A stretch of DNA of 20,163 nt from assembly GCA_036897095.1 (NCBI GenBank), contig JAYMSP010003336.1, positions 1 through 20,163 of the forward strand, in the 5' to 3' direction. Origin of the DNA: Plantago elongata (taxonomy: Eukaryota > Streptophyta > Magnoliopsida > Lamiales > Plantaginaceae). The position numbers and the translations under genes were made by a program. The notes under the pieces were generated by a model, which ran no database searches, was not told where the DNA came from, and saw only the letters and a program-made list of their open reading frames with translations. Below are positions 1 through 10,102 of the stretch, piece by piece; within the stretch, counting starts at the first letter, position 1; the number at the start of each line of letters is the position of its first letter.

Positions 1-82
1 CAATATCATTGTTGATAATTTTGCTAAGAATGGAGTGAAGAAATCGAGATCTTTACAATATGCTTTAGAGCAAAGTTGCTAG
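1..82 (+). pseudogene. Remnant of RNase H-like domain, C-terminal piece
   Basis: Reading from base 2 gives an open frame of 26 codons ending at a TAG at 80-82. It contains NIIVDNFAKNG, which resembles the N-x-x-A-D-x-L-A-K-x-G signature that ends plant-type RNase H (RVT_3) domains of LINE-like elements and related domesticated proteins. The fragment is cut by the window edge, so its 5' part is unseen. It is probably retroelement debris. Confidence 0.45.
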
Positions 83-557
83 AAGATTATTGAATTTCAG
101 ATATAGAAAAATAGCATAAGTACTAATTCTCAAGGACCTCAACACACATGTTTATAATATAAACATTTGTGTTTTTACTGAAAAGATATAATTCCTTCTG
201 ACGTAACCTGCCCTTGAGTTATTTAGATGGACAAAGAGATGAGAGTAAATGCCCGTGCTTGTTATATTTATTATGTATCTATATACTGAACAAACACCAC
301 TTTGATTGGAATTAGTTGGTTGTTATGTTTGATGATTGATCTCCATTTGAAGGTTTTGCACTTATTTGACAATGGCGTACGAGATCTTACTATTGTTACA
401 TTGCGCTTACACTTTCTTGCTTCTGGAAAATGCTGTCCTGATCAATCCACAGTAAAATGCAATTTGACCTATTCACAGTAAGATAAAAGTATGTATTATA
501 ATGTGAATTGAGGCTAAGGTCCAATTTGATAACACCACCCACCTCCCCATTCGGGAA

Positions 558-815
558 CCTCCTGGAAAAGTTACGATCAATGTTGATGCATCTATTTTGA
601 TCATCTACGTTCTGCATATCCATGGTTCCAGAAATGTTGATGGAGATTGTGTAGCTACTGGCTACGATGATGAGCGCCCCTTATTAATGGTTTAAAGATC
701 GCTGAACCCATGCCCGCAAGTACAGTTGTTACTATGGTGGTTTTAGTTTGGCTTAAAGAATATAATTGATGTTAAAGGAGACTGTATTGTTGTGATTCAA
801 GCTTTGCAAGCCTCT
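558..815 (+). pseudogene. Decayed RNase H (RVT_3-type) domain
   Basis: The frame starting at 558 reads PPGKVTINVDAS, matching the usual start of plant RVT_3 RNase H domains (P-x-G-x-x-K-x-N-x-D-A). It then meets a stop near 692. A shifted frame gives GLKIAEPMPAS, and a further piece near 770-810 reads VKGDCIVVIQALQ, matching the conserved G-D-C-x-x-V-I-Q-A-L helix. At least two frameshifts or stops separate these pieces, so this is a dead copy. It lies downstream of the C-terminal piece at 1-82, in the wrong order for a single domain, so two insertions or a rearrangement are implied. Confidence 0.6.
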
Positions 816-1424
816 GTTGTTGCGTGCCTTTCTTCCACCACATATCTATGAAGCACATGAGCTGGGTGAATTCAGTAAATTTTATTCCATCATGATCATC
901 TTTAGGCCAATGATACGTTATAAAATTGTGTATTGTGTTGATGAGTCATTATGAATGAATACTACTTAATCTGCTAAAATATGAAGTATATATACAATAG
1001 TTGTTATAGTTTGTTTTTTCAAGTTTTACATGACAAGTTGTTGGTGGCGGTAGTATTAATCTCAAGGCACCCTTGTATCAAGACCATTTAGTACGTAGTT
1101 AATCCTCTTAATTACATGTGTTCACAAATCATATATGAATTGCTGACACACAATCAACCGTGATCACATGTTAAGTTGATTATTGACTTTATTGTTTTAG
1201 TTGAGATAACATAATTATTAAATTGAAATCTACAACACTTAGAAAAGTATAAATATTATTTTTATATCATAAACAAGTTTTCATAACAAAATTATAATTT
1301 AATTACTATATAAATCAGTTTTATGTCAATTTAAATTTCTTCAATTAGAATTTCTTGTCAAACAGGCTAATTGTAAAAACTAAAAAAATCATAATTACAT
1401 TAAATACAAATGTGACAACGAAGC
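816..1424. other. AT-rich intergenic DNA, no gene seen
   Basis: No convincing open frame, RNA gene or repeat border was seen. The sequence becomes strongly AT-rich after about 1180 and carries stops in all frames. Confidence 0.6.
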
Positions 1425-1482
1425 ACATTTTAATTGGTAAAACTCTTCCCCTCTAATTTATAAATTGAGGGTTCGGGTCACC
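1425..1482 (+). repeat. Possible tRNA-derived SINE head (A box and B box)
   Basis: The segment TTAATTGGTAA near 1430-1440 resembles an internal pol III A box. GGTTCGGGTCACC at 1470-1482 resembles a B box (consensus GGTTCGANNCC). The spacing of about 35 bases is what a tRNA-derived promoter needs. The flanks show no tRNA fold and no clear target-site duplication, so this is at best a decayed SINE. Confidence 0.3.
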
Positions 1483-2123
1483 TTTACCGTTAAAGAAAAA
1501 ACATTGTATACAAATGTCATAATAACAAATAAAAATAGTTCTAAATAAGAAAATTAAAATTTTAATATATAAATGACATATAAATAACACTATCAATGTT
1601 ACATTTTCTTATAGTAGCTAAAATTTGCAATTTGAAAATTAATGCTAAAATAGAAAAATATATATATAACGTAGTAAAATTAACGAAATTGTTAAGTTGG
1701 CCGAATTAGAAAGAATTAGTACGAATTAGTTAATTTTCCTTCAAGTCGTAGCGTGAACTACATGCTTTTAATCAAATATTAATAATATTTTATTGAAAAA
1801 AATTAAAATGAATAAATAGATTGTAGTTTTAGATTAAATATTAAAATAAATGATAAAAGATGAGAAAAATATACTCTCTCTCTTTTTGGGTAAATTAAAA
1901 GTTTATTTTTAGCATTATTATTGTGTTTATTATTCAGGTAGAATTTTTGTGTTACTTTCAATTTTCAGTATTGTCTAACTCTTTAGGATGGAAAATTATA
2001 AATTTATAAAGTTTGATAGGACCGATGAAATTTAAAATTGTATAAAAGATTAGGTAGTTCGAATAAATAAATAAAAGTATTAGTGAATAATGAGGCAATG
2101 ATAGTAAAAGTCGAAGTTGATAG
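1483..2123. other. AT-rich intergenic DNA
   Basis: Long A/T runs, short TA-repeat tracts such as 1660-1670, and stops in all frames. No gene or element border was recognised. Confidence 0.6.
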
Positions 2124-2224
2124 GCCAGAAAATGACGAACCAACCATCGATCATCAAATCAGTTGATCACCATCATCAAACTTGGACAAGCCAGAAAATG
2201 ATGAACCACCGATCATCAAATCAA
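2124..2224 (+). repeat. Imperfect direct duplication of about 36 bp
   Basis: The block at 2124-2161 starting GCCAGAAAATGACGAACC recurs at 2190-2224 as GCCAGAAAATGATGAACC. Both copies continue into GATCATCAAATCA. The second copy lacks about 4 bases in the middle. The start-to-start period is 66 bases. Confidence 0.8.
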
Positions 2225-2627
2225 ATGGGAATTCATAACATATATAACAAGGGCACATATACTTTGACTCCAGATCTAGCTCGCTAGCCCTCCACAAGCC
2301 GTTGGTTCCTTCTCCCTTATCTTACATTTTTGTTTCCCCCAAGAAGCACAACTCTGTTAATTAAACGACAAAGTATACAAACGACTCTTACCATTATAGA
2401 ATCCTAACCCAATACATTATTATTATCCCGCTGAGTTAATTGATATTATTCCACAGCACAGCCGATTCTCAATTATTTTATTCTATAAAGACCCATCCTG
2501 ATAAATTATTAAACTTTTAGTGCGAAGATAATACTCGAATGTTTGACCACTAAAATCATCTCCAACAGTTGAAACTCTACGCAACTCATCCTCTTCGACA
2601 CAATGCCTTTTTAAACTTTCTATTCCA
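2225..2627. other. Intergenic DNA, no gene seen
   Basis: Mixed-composition DNA. A pyrimidine-rich stretch lies near 2286-2340. No supported coding region or element was seen. Confidence 0.5.
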
Positions 2628-2975
2628 ACATGAGACCCAATAGCCCTAGTCTAAAATGGTGGTATTAGTCGATTTGTGTATATGCATGTGCAGTGTTATA
2701 GCTAGCGGTTTATGTTTTCTCATTTTGGGAGTATATTCACAGGAATGAGACCTGAGTTGATGGAGGACCGCACAGGTGGTGGAGCATGTGATATAATTTG
2801 AAGTATAGCGAAGAGCCTTACTGGCTAGGGCCGGTTTGACATGTCGCGAATCCTATTGAAATATAGTGGTGCCTTCGGGAATGCAAATATAGGTGTTGCA
2901 TGGCCGTTGTCAACTCGTATGTGAGGTGTTGGGTAAGGGTTAAGTCCCGTAACGAGTACAACTCTTGTATTTACA
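2628..2975 (+). pseudogene. Nuclear insertion of plastid 16S rRNA (rrn16) fragment
   Basis: The segment aligns by eye with the part of plastid 16S rRNA running from the 790 loop region to about the 1110 region (E. coli numbering). Preserved landmarks include GGTGGAGCATGTGAT near 2777, TGACATGTCGCGAATCCT near 2837, GGTGCCTTCGGGAATGC near 2868, and GGGTTAAGTCCCGTAACGAG near 2936. The TGTCGCGAATCCT and TTCGGGAATGC stretches fit the plastid version better than the bacterial or mitochondrial one. Most differences are C-to-T or G-to-A, as expected from deamination of methylated cytosine in a nuclear plastid insertion (NUPT). It is too diverged to work as rRNA. Borders are approximate. Confidence 0.85.
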
Positions 2976-3072
2976 CTAACTACTTGTTTCCGAAGTGTTT
3001 CGACTCCATTGATCAATTTATTGAATCAATTGAAAGTGTAATCATTAACTAAAATTGCAACAATAGTAAGTA

Positions 3073-3333
3073 CTCCCTCCGTTTTTTTAATAACTTCCTA
3101 ACTTTTTTTTTTAGAGTTACGTTAGAAACTTCCTAGTCCCATAAATGAAAAGTTTCACCCCACTAATTAATTCTTTATTATTTATTTATTTTTATTTTAT
3201 TCAATCTTTCTCTTACTTTATTATCTACTTATAACTTTATTAATATAATATTTATTAAAAATTATTTATTTATTATAATGTTTTAAATGAAGAGAAAGTA
3301 ATATGTTAGTAAGTTTTAATTGGACTGGATGAG
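3073..3333. mobile_element. Stowaway-like MITE upstream of the MATE gene
   Basis: The left end CTCCCTCCGTTT is the typical Stowaway (Tc1/mariner-type) terminal repeat, preceded by a TA dinucleotide at 3071-3072. The right end at about 3321-3333, GGACTGGATGAG, is a degenerate inverse of it and is followed by TA at 3334-3335. The roughly 261-bp body is AT-rich and non-coding, as usual for these elements. It ends about 180 bases upstream of the MATE TATA box. Confidence 0.75.
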
Positions 3334-3364
3334 TATAAAAAGTATAGGTCAGCAGTGATGACAC

Positions 3365-3384
3365 TTGACTCTGCGTCAACCAAT
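3365..3384. promoter_or_regulatory. Inverted W-box-like pair next to a CCAAT box
   Basis: TTGACT starts at 3365, and its inverse GTCAA lies at 3375-3379, giving two WRKY-type TTGAC cores facing each other with five bases between them. CCAAT follows at 3380-3384. The site is about 130-150 bases upstream of the TATA box of the MATE gene. Its role is inferred from motif identity only. Confidence 0.4.
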
Positions 3385-3511
3385 AGGTAGCCCGTGAACA
3401 TGCAAAAACGAAACCAAAATGATTAGTAGGACTAGTAGTATTGTGTTGTGTGCACCACGTAATATATACTCTATTGGTCTACGTCTTCTCTCTTCTGCCG
3501 CTATTTTTATT

Positions 3512-3520
3512 TATATATAA
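3512..3520 (+). promoter_or_regulatory. TATA box of the MATE gene
   Basis: TATATATAA lies 187 bases upstream of the chosen ATG. This would place transcription start near 3545 and give a leader of about 160 bases with no upstream ATG. The leader contains a short (TG)n run near 3556-3571. Confidence 0.6.
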
Positions 3521-3706
3521 CATTATTAATCAATTTCATACTACAAATAAGACTGCTGTGTGTGTGTGTGTCTCATCTTGCTAGCTCTTACAAGAAGATT
3601 ACTGCCTGTCTTTGCTTCACACTAGTAGTACTATTTTCCTTTGTCCTTTGACCCCCTTCAACTCATCAAACCCAACTATCCAGTCCCAGAACCAGGGGAA
3701 GGGAAA

Positions 3707-6700
3707 ATGTCCAACCATGGCCAAAATGAAGAAACAAGCACCATACCTTTGCTAGAGAAGAAGTTCCTAGATGATAATGATCTAGACCAAACATTTTCCC
3801 AAAAGGTTTGGATCGAATCCAAGAAGCTATGGCGTGTCGTTGGTCCTGCAATTTTCAGTCGTCTCGCTTCCTACTCCATGTTCGTCATCACTCAAGCCTT
3901 CGCTGGGCATTTGGGCGAACTTGAGCTCGCTGCCATGTCAATAGCCAGCAATGTCATTCTTGGCTTCGATTTTGGACTCATGGTATGTTATGTTATAACT
4001 TATTTATTTTTGCCTTGATTTGATTCCAATAAAAAGATATGTCATTTGCATATTAAAGATTCTTGTATTGAAGTCATGAAGATGAATTTGAAGCAATTCC
4101 GTCGAGTATTAATTTGCTACTCCAACAAGTAATTTAAGGTGAACCATTTAACTAGCCAACTAATTAAGTTGATTGCAATATAACAGTTTAATTACAAGTG
4201 AATCTCTTTGAAAGGTCTTTCATCCTTTGTATCTAGCAATTCCTAATCCTAGCATTTAATCTAGTAGCTTGGAATTATTATAGCAGTAACTTATGAACAT
4301 GGCAAGTTTCTAAAAATTCAAACTTTTTGTCATATTTAGCTGGGAATGGCAAGTGCGCTGGAAACACTATGCGGACAAGCATATGGAGCGAAAAAGTACC
4401 ACATGTTGGGCATATATCTCCAACGTTCATGGATTGTGTTATGCCTATGTTGCATCCTGATGCTACCAATATTCTTCTTCGCCACACCCATTCTAAAGCT
4501 CCTCGGGCAGCCTGACGATGTGTCAGAGCTCTCGGGGGTAATAGTCCTCTGCTTCATCCCGCTTCACTTCAGCTTTGCCATACAATTCCCTATGCAAAGG
4601 TTCTTGCAGAGCCAGCTGAAGAACAGTGTGATCGCGTGGGTCAATTTCGTGGCACTTATGATGCACATATTCCTCAGCTGGGTCATTGTGTACAGGTTAC
4701 ATTTTGGAGTCATAGGAACTGCCCTGACACTCAATATCTCTTGGTGGTTGGTCGTTTTGGGCTTGTTTTGCTACACCGTTTGTGGCGGGTGTCCGTTGAC
4801 CTGGCCAGGATTTTCCAGTCAAGCGTTCTCCGGCTTGTGGGACTTTCTCAAACTATCGGCTTCATCCGGTGTCATGTTATGGTACGAAATATAACCTAAC
4901 TTGTTCTGAGTTCATCGTTACAAGAATTTTAATGGAAGTGTGATTAGAAATGACTGGACATTATAAATTGATTGATGAGTTTTTTTCGGGTTTGGATGTG
5001 AACAGCTTGGAGAATTGGTACTACAGGATACTTATCGTGATGACTGGAAATCTGGCCAACGCAAAAATTGCAGTGGATGCTTTGTCCGTGTGGTAAGCAA
5101 ATTTTAAAAACACTGATTTAGTCATATTATATTTCCGTTTTAGACTCATTTTGTCAATTATCATAAGTACGAAAAATTGACATGTGGGTCCTTTATCATA
5201 ACTTTTGTCCTGGATTCAGTGATTCAGAGATTGGCCATATGGAAAATTTTGTAGCACCAATCCAATTTTCCTATGTATTCTAATGGGGTAAAACTGGCAA
5301 TTTAACTTATTATTACCAATTTAAATTTGACTCTAAATTTTATTTTAAACTAATCTTTCCTTGAAGTTAGTATAGCAGTAAAACTTTCACTTCTCCATTA
5401 AAACTTCATAATATTTATATATTCCGTAATTATAATGTTAGTCGGTCCATTTTTACAACTATATAAGAAGGACATATACTAAACTTTAACTGATTTTATT
5501 AGGTTCTGTTTAACAAACTTTTTTTCTTCAACAAGCTAAGTTGATTAGCTTATCAAATCATTTAGTTTTTTTAAGAAGTTATATGTTTATATAAAAAGGT
5601 TTTTTTATAAAATAAATTTATAAAATCGAAAAACTAGTAAGAAACTTTTGTCCTTTCGTCTCTTGTGTCCTTTATCATAACTTTTGTCCTAGATTCACTG
5701 ATTCAGAAATTGGCCATATGGAAAATTTTGTAGCACGAATCCAATTTTCCCATGTTTTTTAATTGGTAACTAAATCACTATTTGGGATAAAATCCAATTA
5801 AAAATGTCCATTTTATATATAAAAATAATAATTTAAATTGACTTTTACCAATTTAAATTTTATACTAATCAGACCCTAAATTTTATTTTCAAACTAATCT
5901 TTTCTTGACAAGTTAAATTGATTAGTTTATCAAACCAATTAATTTATTTAAAAAATTATACGTTCCTGTATAGAGGTCTTTTATAAAAAAAATCATGAAA
6001 AACTAATAATAAACAGTACCTTAATCTCTTTGTGTCCTCTGTTCTCATCACAATTTTGAATGTTTTTCTTCACTAGCATATATATTAAGGTTGCGTCTTC
6101 AATGTGCACACAAACTCTGAATTTTGGGCCAATTTATTTGTAGCATGTGTTTGGTCCCTTTGATTCTTTCGCTTTCTCCACATCTTCTATTTTTGTTTAT
6201 AAATGAAATGTGGCAAGAATTTCCATGTATCCGTCTAATATATCGTCCTAATTTAACAGTCACTTTCGAATCATTAAACTTTTTGATATATAATGAGTCT
6301 ATAAAGTGATACAGTAATAGTCACCAAATTGATGTATTGATTGATTATGAATTATACACCACAACATGGCAACATTTATCTTGGATTAATTTGATTTGAT
6401 TCTCTTTTCTGCAGCATGAGCATCAACGGCTGGGAACTCATGATTCCTCTAGCATTTTTTGCTGGGACTGGGTAATTAATCACATTCTTTAAACTAAGAC
6501 AGTGCGTCACGACACATTAAAATATCATAAGTCAGTATCAGTTCTTATAGTTAAAAGTTGAGTGAAGACAGCAAGGTCCATTTTATCTGAATGTTTGTTA
6601 CGCGATAATGCAGAGTAAGAGTTGCGAATGAACTGGGAGCAGGCAATGGAAAAGGAGCAAGATTTGCAACTATAGTAGCAGTGACACAATCTATAATAAT

Positions 6701-7704
6701 AGGCCTTGTATTTTGGCTGCTCATAATGTTCTTCCACAATGAGCTTGCTCTAATATTCACATCCAGCAAAGTTGTTCTAGAAGCTGTTAGCAAGCTTTCT
6801 CTCCTTTTGGCATTCACTGTTCTACTCAACAGTGTTCAACCTATTCTTTCTGGTAATTCATTTATCTAACTTTCATATATAATTCATTTTCTCTATAATT
6901 ACTATAATTTGAGTTACTCATATATTCGCTAAACTTTGTAGGAGTGGCAGTGGGTTCGGGATGGCAATCGTATGTGGCATACATTAACCTGGGGTGCTAC
7001 TATTTACTTGGCGTCCCGTTGGGAGTTCTGATGGGTTGGGTCTTCCATCAAGGCGTTATGGTAACCTATCTGATATACTTTTACTATGTCGTTAAATTAA
7101 AAAAAAAAATGGTCAACATTTAATAGTAGGAAACAAGGAAAACAAGCTATATGTCATTGTGTTACATCTTACAACTATATTTCTTTGTCACGTTGAACAT
7201 ATTAATAGATAGGAGAACAGTTTCTGAAATGGCTATAAATTAATTAAATGTGATGTTTTGTTTTAGGTCCACAGACTCAGATTCTAACAAGTTCTGCAGG
7301 CTCATTACTAGTTATAACTGCAGTGCACCTAATACTAAGAGTACATGTATTACAATTTACACGTGAATTTATTTGCTAACAGGGCATCTGGGCTGGAATG
7401 ATATTTGGTGGAACTGCAGTACAGACACTGGTTCTTGCTATTATAACCATAAGATGTGACTGGGAAAAAGAGGTAAGTTGTCGAATCGTATTCGCCCTAT
7501 TATCCGCTGATTTGACATACTCACATGATTTATAGTAACGCACATAATTTTCATATGATTTAGGAAAAATGAGTATTTAATGTTCCGAATAATCATAATC
7601 GGGTTTTTTAATTTTCAATCTAATAATGTGTCAACTGCGCGCAGGCGGAGAAGGCAACTATGCATGTTCGGAAGTGGGCAAATGCAAGACATACAACTGT
7701 ATGA
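3707..7704 (+). CDS. DTX27-like: MATE efflux transporter, DETOXIFICATION 27-like
   Basis: This encodes a multidrug and toxic compound extrusion antiporter of 489 residues, a normal family length. Exons are 3707-3982, 4340-4881, 5006-5092, 6415-6471, 6614-6852, 6942-7060, 7383-7472 and 7645-7704. All introns are GT..AG and all phases join. Family landmarks in order are [12 protein letters not shown] (41-52), [16 protein letters not shown] (61-76), [17 protein letters not shown] (100-116), [34 protein letters not shown] around Glu275 (the acidic residue typical of helix 7), [20 protein letters not shown] (about 316-335) and [19 protein letters not shown]. Twelve membrane helices are expected. 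Members use a proton gradient to move flavonoids, alkaloids or other metabolites out of the cytosol; substrate and membrane (vacuole or plasma) cannot be read here. The ATG at 3707 is chosen because no in-frame ATG precedes it. The assignment to the DTX27 clade is from remembered similarity. Introns 1 and 3 are the longest; intron 3 carries a tandem duplication. Confidence 0.95.
5188..6033 (+). repeat. Tandem duplication within MATE intron 3
   Basis: The block beginning GTCCTTTATCATAACTTTTG at 5188 recurs at 5667. Both copies continue through the GGCCATATGGAAAATTTTGT block, an ATCCAATTTTCC block, a TACCAATTTAAAT block and a CTAATCTTT block, ending before a TCTCTT/TGTGTCC junction. The period is 479 bases. 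Copy 2 is shorter (to about 6033), with internal gaps and substitutions. The first 90 bases are nearly identical between copies and the rest is more diverged. Confidence 0.85.
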
Positions 7705-8531
7705 CGATGAAACTTGATTGGATTTAAGAAGCTTCGGTCCACTCTGTTAAGTAGGCCAAAGACAACATGCACCTGATTTCCAAGTCATGGAATTGTATGA
7801 TATTTCAATTAAGAAAATGCATAGTACGTAATCAAAATTTTGGGAATTTCCTAATGCAATTATGTAATACAGAATTGTTGGAATGGAAATATGGAATCAT
7901 GGCTTAGTTTATTTCAGTTGTTTTCCCTACACAATGGACTGATGGAGTACTTTATTTCTCTTCTTAAATGTTCATATTCTGAGTTAAAGAGTTGATACGT
8001 GGAATAATGTGAAATTGTCCAAAAAAGATTAGGATATCATTTGAATTGAATTTTTTTAATTTAAATTGTTTTTTTATATACAAAACAGATAATTTAAATT
8101 GATTTTTTAAATTCAAATTGCATCACAAACAGCCTTTTGAATTGTGAATACAAGCAAATTTGACATGCGGAACTCGCGTATTTTTAATATTTATATGTTC
8201 GTTCACCGGAATTCTTGATACATGATAATATGCTCGATTAATAATTTTAATTTTATATGAATAGTTTTAGAAAAAATAATATTTTAAAATTATGAAAATA
8301 GTGAAGAAACTACTTATAGGACTAATAATTATTTTTAAATATTTAAGTAAATATTAGTATAGATGAGAAAATACAACATAAGTGCTTGATTTTTTATTTT
8401 TTATTTTTTTGGCCTTTTAGGCCCATTTCATTGTTACATTTGGTTTTTCCTAAGAGGGATTACCTTGGACAATTTCATGAAAAAATTCTTCCCCAATTCA
8501 GTTTAAAAAAGACCAATAAAAAGAAATGTTG
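7705..8531. other. 3' flank of the MATE gene and AT-rich DNA
   Basis: The first few hundred bases should contain the MATE 3' untranslated region; no single clear AATAAA stands out near the stop. Around 8040-8125 there are two A/T-rich blocks built from AATTTAAATTG and AAATTCAAATTG that look like a decayed inverted repeat. No coding region is supported. Confidence 0.5.
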
Positions 8532-8600
8532 TATCATAAAGTGCAAACTATATATCATAAAGTGTAAATGTAACAAAAATATTATATTATAAAGTGTAAA
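8532..8600 (+). repeat. Three spaced copies of a 16-base repeat
   Basis: TATCATAAAGTGCAAA at 8532-8547, TATCATAAAGTGTAAA at 8553-8568 and TATTATAAAGTGTAAA at 8585-8600 differ by one or two bases. Start-to-start spacing is 21 and then 32. Confidence 0.75.
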
Positions 8601-9222
8601 TATACAGTTTTTATATTTAAAATTGTACATTCAGTGTGATAATATATTTCTTTTATTTCCATGATGAAATGTAAATGATACCACGATCATCTTTTAATTA
8701 TTATCTTTTAATTGTTGATTCTAAAGGATTACTGTCTAAATCTCTCCCCAATTTCATTGTTAAGAAGCTATAGGTTTGTGGCCTGTGAGCCTTCATGTTA
8801 TTCATATTATTGGGCCTGTGAGTATAGCTTTATATTGTTTCAAAAAATGTTCAGGATTGAAATTGTGAATACAGTGTAAAACTACAGTTCAACTCATCAG
8901 TTGCATTTTGTCTAAAAAAAACACACATAAAAAATTCAAATCAAATTCAAATAATTTAACTCCATTTCTATACCAAACAACCCGATAATTCCTTGAATCA
9001 TTATAGTAATAAAAAGTTAAAAGAAGAATGAATATGAAATTATGATCCAGGAGTTTATAGATCATCACTGGATACATTGGCGCAAAGTTGATCTCAAAAA
9101 ATGTGGAGAAAACTAAAGAAAAAGTAAAGAATAAAAATAAAACACTCTTAGGCTCTTAGCTTAATGCATGTTTATTTTATAGTTTAGGGTTAAAATCACA
9201 GGGTTTAAGATGATAATCCTAA
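8601..9222. other. Intergenic DNA, no gene seen
   Basis: AT-rich. GGCCTGTGAG occurs twice, near 8780 and 8813. The part closest to 9222 is the likely 3' flank of the minus-strand gene that ends there. No supported coding region. Confidence 0.5.
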
Positions 9223-9831
9223 TCAATATTTCCATCCCATCTCCCTTGATGCAACCTTGGTCCGCCCTGTATCCATCTTTCCCTTCCCTGATCCAATTTT
9301 CCGTGCTTCATCAACTTTCGCACTTAAACTCATATACTTACTATCGCTCTCAAATTGTTTATCGTCCTTCACATTTCCGCCTTTAAAAGACCTGGAGCCT
9401 CCTGACCGAAGATTCATTGCCCAGTCAAACTTGACCCCACGAGTTGGTGTTACCTTCACCAATGCCTCATTTTGTTTACCACTAGTACCTCTCCGAACCT
9501 GTGCTTTAGCCTCTTTTTTAATTTCTTTTATCTGAATAGTCGTTTCGCCTTCCATTTTTATGTTTATATTAACCTCCGAGAGCAGTTGTTTTTGTGTGTT
9601 TGAATTCCTTTCTTTCTGATGCTGGTATAGCCTGTGCAGTTTCAGGGCGAGGTGATATATGCCTTCCTTGATTTCTTCCTCCAGATCATATTCCAGGTCG
9701 ATTTCCAGTTCACCGCGTATCTTCATTTCCTCTCTGGACATATTGGTGTGTTTGTGCTTTCTTGTTCTGAAAAGAAATATACAAAGAATACAAGCTAAAC
9801 TTTGAAGAACGATCTTCATGAAATTAAACAT
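9223..9831 (-). CDS. Single-exon membrane-anchored protein, unknown function
   Basis: This is an uninterrupted 202-residue frame, long for this AT-rich setting, with an ATG at 9831 and a TGA at 9225-9223. I do not recognise a named family. Residues about 7-21 (IVLQSLACILCIFLF) form one hydrophobic segment followed by a basic stretch (RTRKHKHTN), which suggests a signal anchor with the rest in the cytosol. Residues about 40-56 are very acidic, with alternating E, L and D. They are followed by a helix-like ALKLHRLYQHQKER (about 62-75), then NINIKMEGETTIQIKEIKKE (89-108), and then a basic, serine- and glycine-rich tail ending in GWKY. There are no introns and no clear TATA box. The third-position choices and the long frame favour a real gene, but it could be a decaying copy. 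A second in-frame Met at residue 5 is an alternative start. Confidence 0.6.
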   Translation of the reverse strand: MFNFMKIVLQSLACILCIFLFRTRKHKHTNMSREEMKIRGELEIDLEYDLEEEIKEGIYHLALKLHRLYQHQKERNSNTQKQLLSEVNINIKMEGETTIQIKEIKKEAKAQVRRGTSGKQNEALVKVTPTRGVKFDWAMNLRSGGSRSFKGGNVKDDKQFESDSKYMSLSAKVDEARKIGSGKGKMDTGRTKVASREMGWKY

Positions 9832-10102
9832 CCATTGTTTTACTCGAGAGTTTTAATAGTATTGCATCATGTAACGTCACTATGACATGAAAATTGTCAA
9901 TAAATGTAAATGAATTTCGGATTGCAGACTGCAGTTACAAAATGCAAATTAATGGAACAATTTAATTAAGTGGGACTTGATCTTTAATATATTCTTCTAC
10001 CATAAATGGAACGTGCTTTTTCTTAATTTTAATAAATTCTTCTACCAAACATGAAATACTATCAGAATTGAAGAAAAGGATTTTCCATAGAGAAATTTAC
10101 AC
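9832..10102. other. Upstream flank of the minus-strand unknown gene
   Basis: No clear TATA box is visible on the minus strand. An ACGT-core motif (AACGTCAC, TGACGTT on the minus strand) lies near 9872, about 45 bases upstream of the start codon. No other feature was recognised. Confidence 0.4.

Noticed and set aside
2825-3016. Open frame of 63 codons on the minus strand
   Set aside because: It is antisense to the plastid 16S rRNA remnant and has no protein features.
3641-3706. Upstream extension of the MATE frame
   Set aside because: It would need a TTG start; the first in-frame ATG is at 3707 and the extension lies in the expected 5' leader.
4327-4557. Several short open frames on both strands in MATE exon 2
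   Set aside because: They are out-of-frame shadows of the MATE coding exon.
9257-9535. 92-codon plus-strand frame
   Set aside because: It is antisense to the better-supported 202-residue minus-strand frame and has no recognisable motif.
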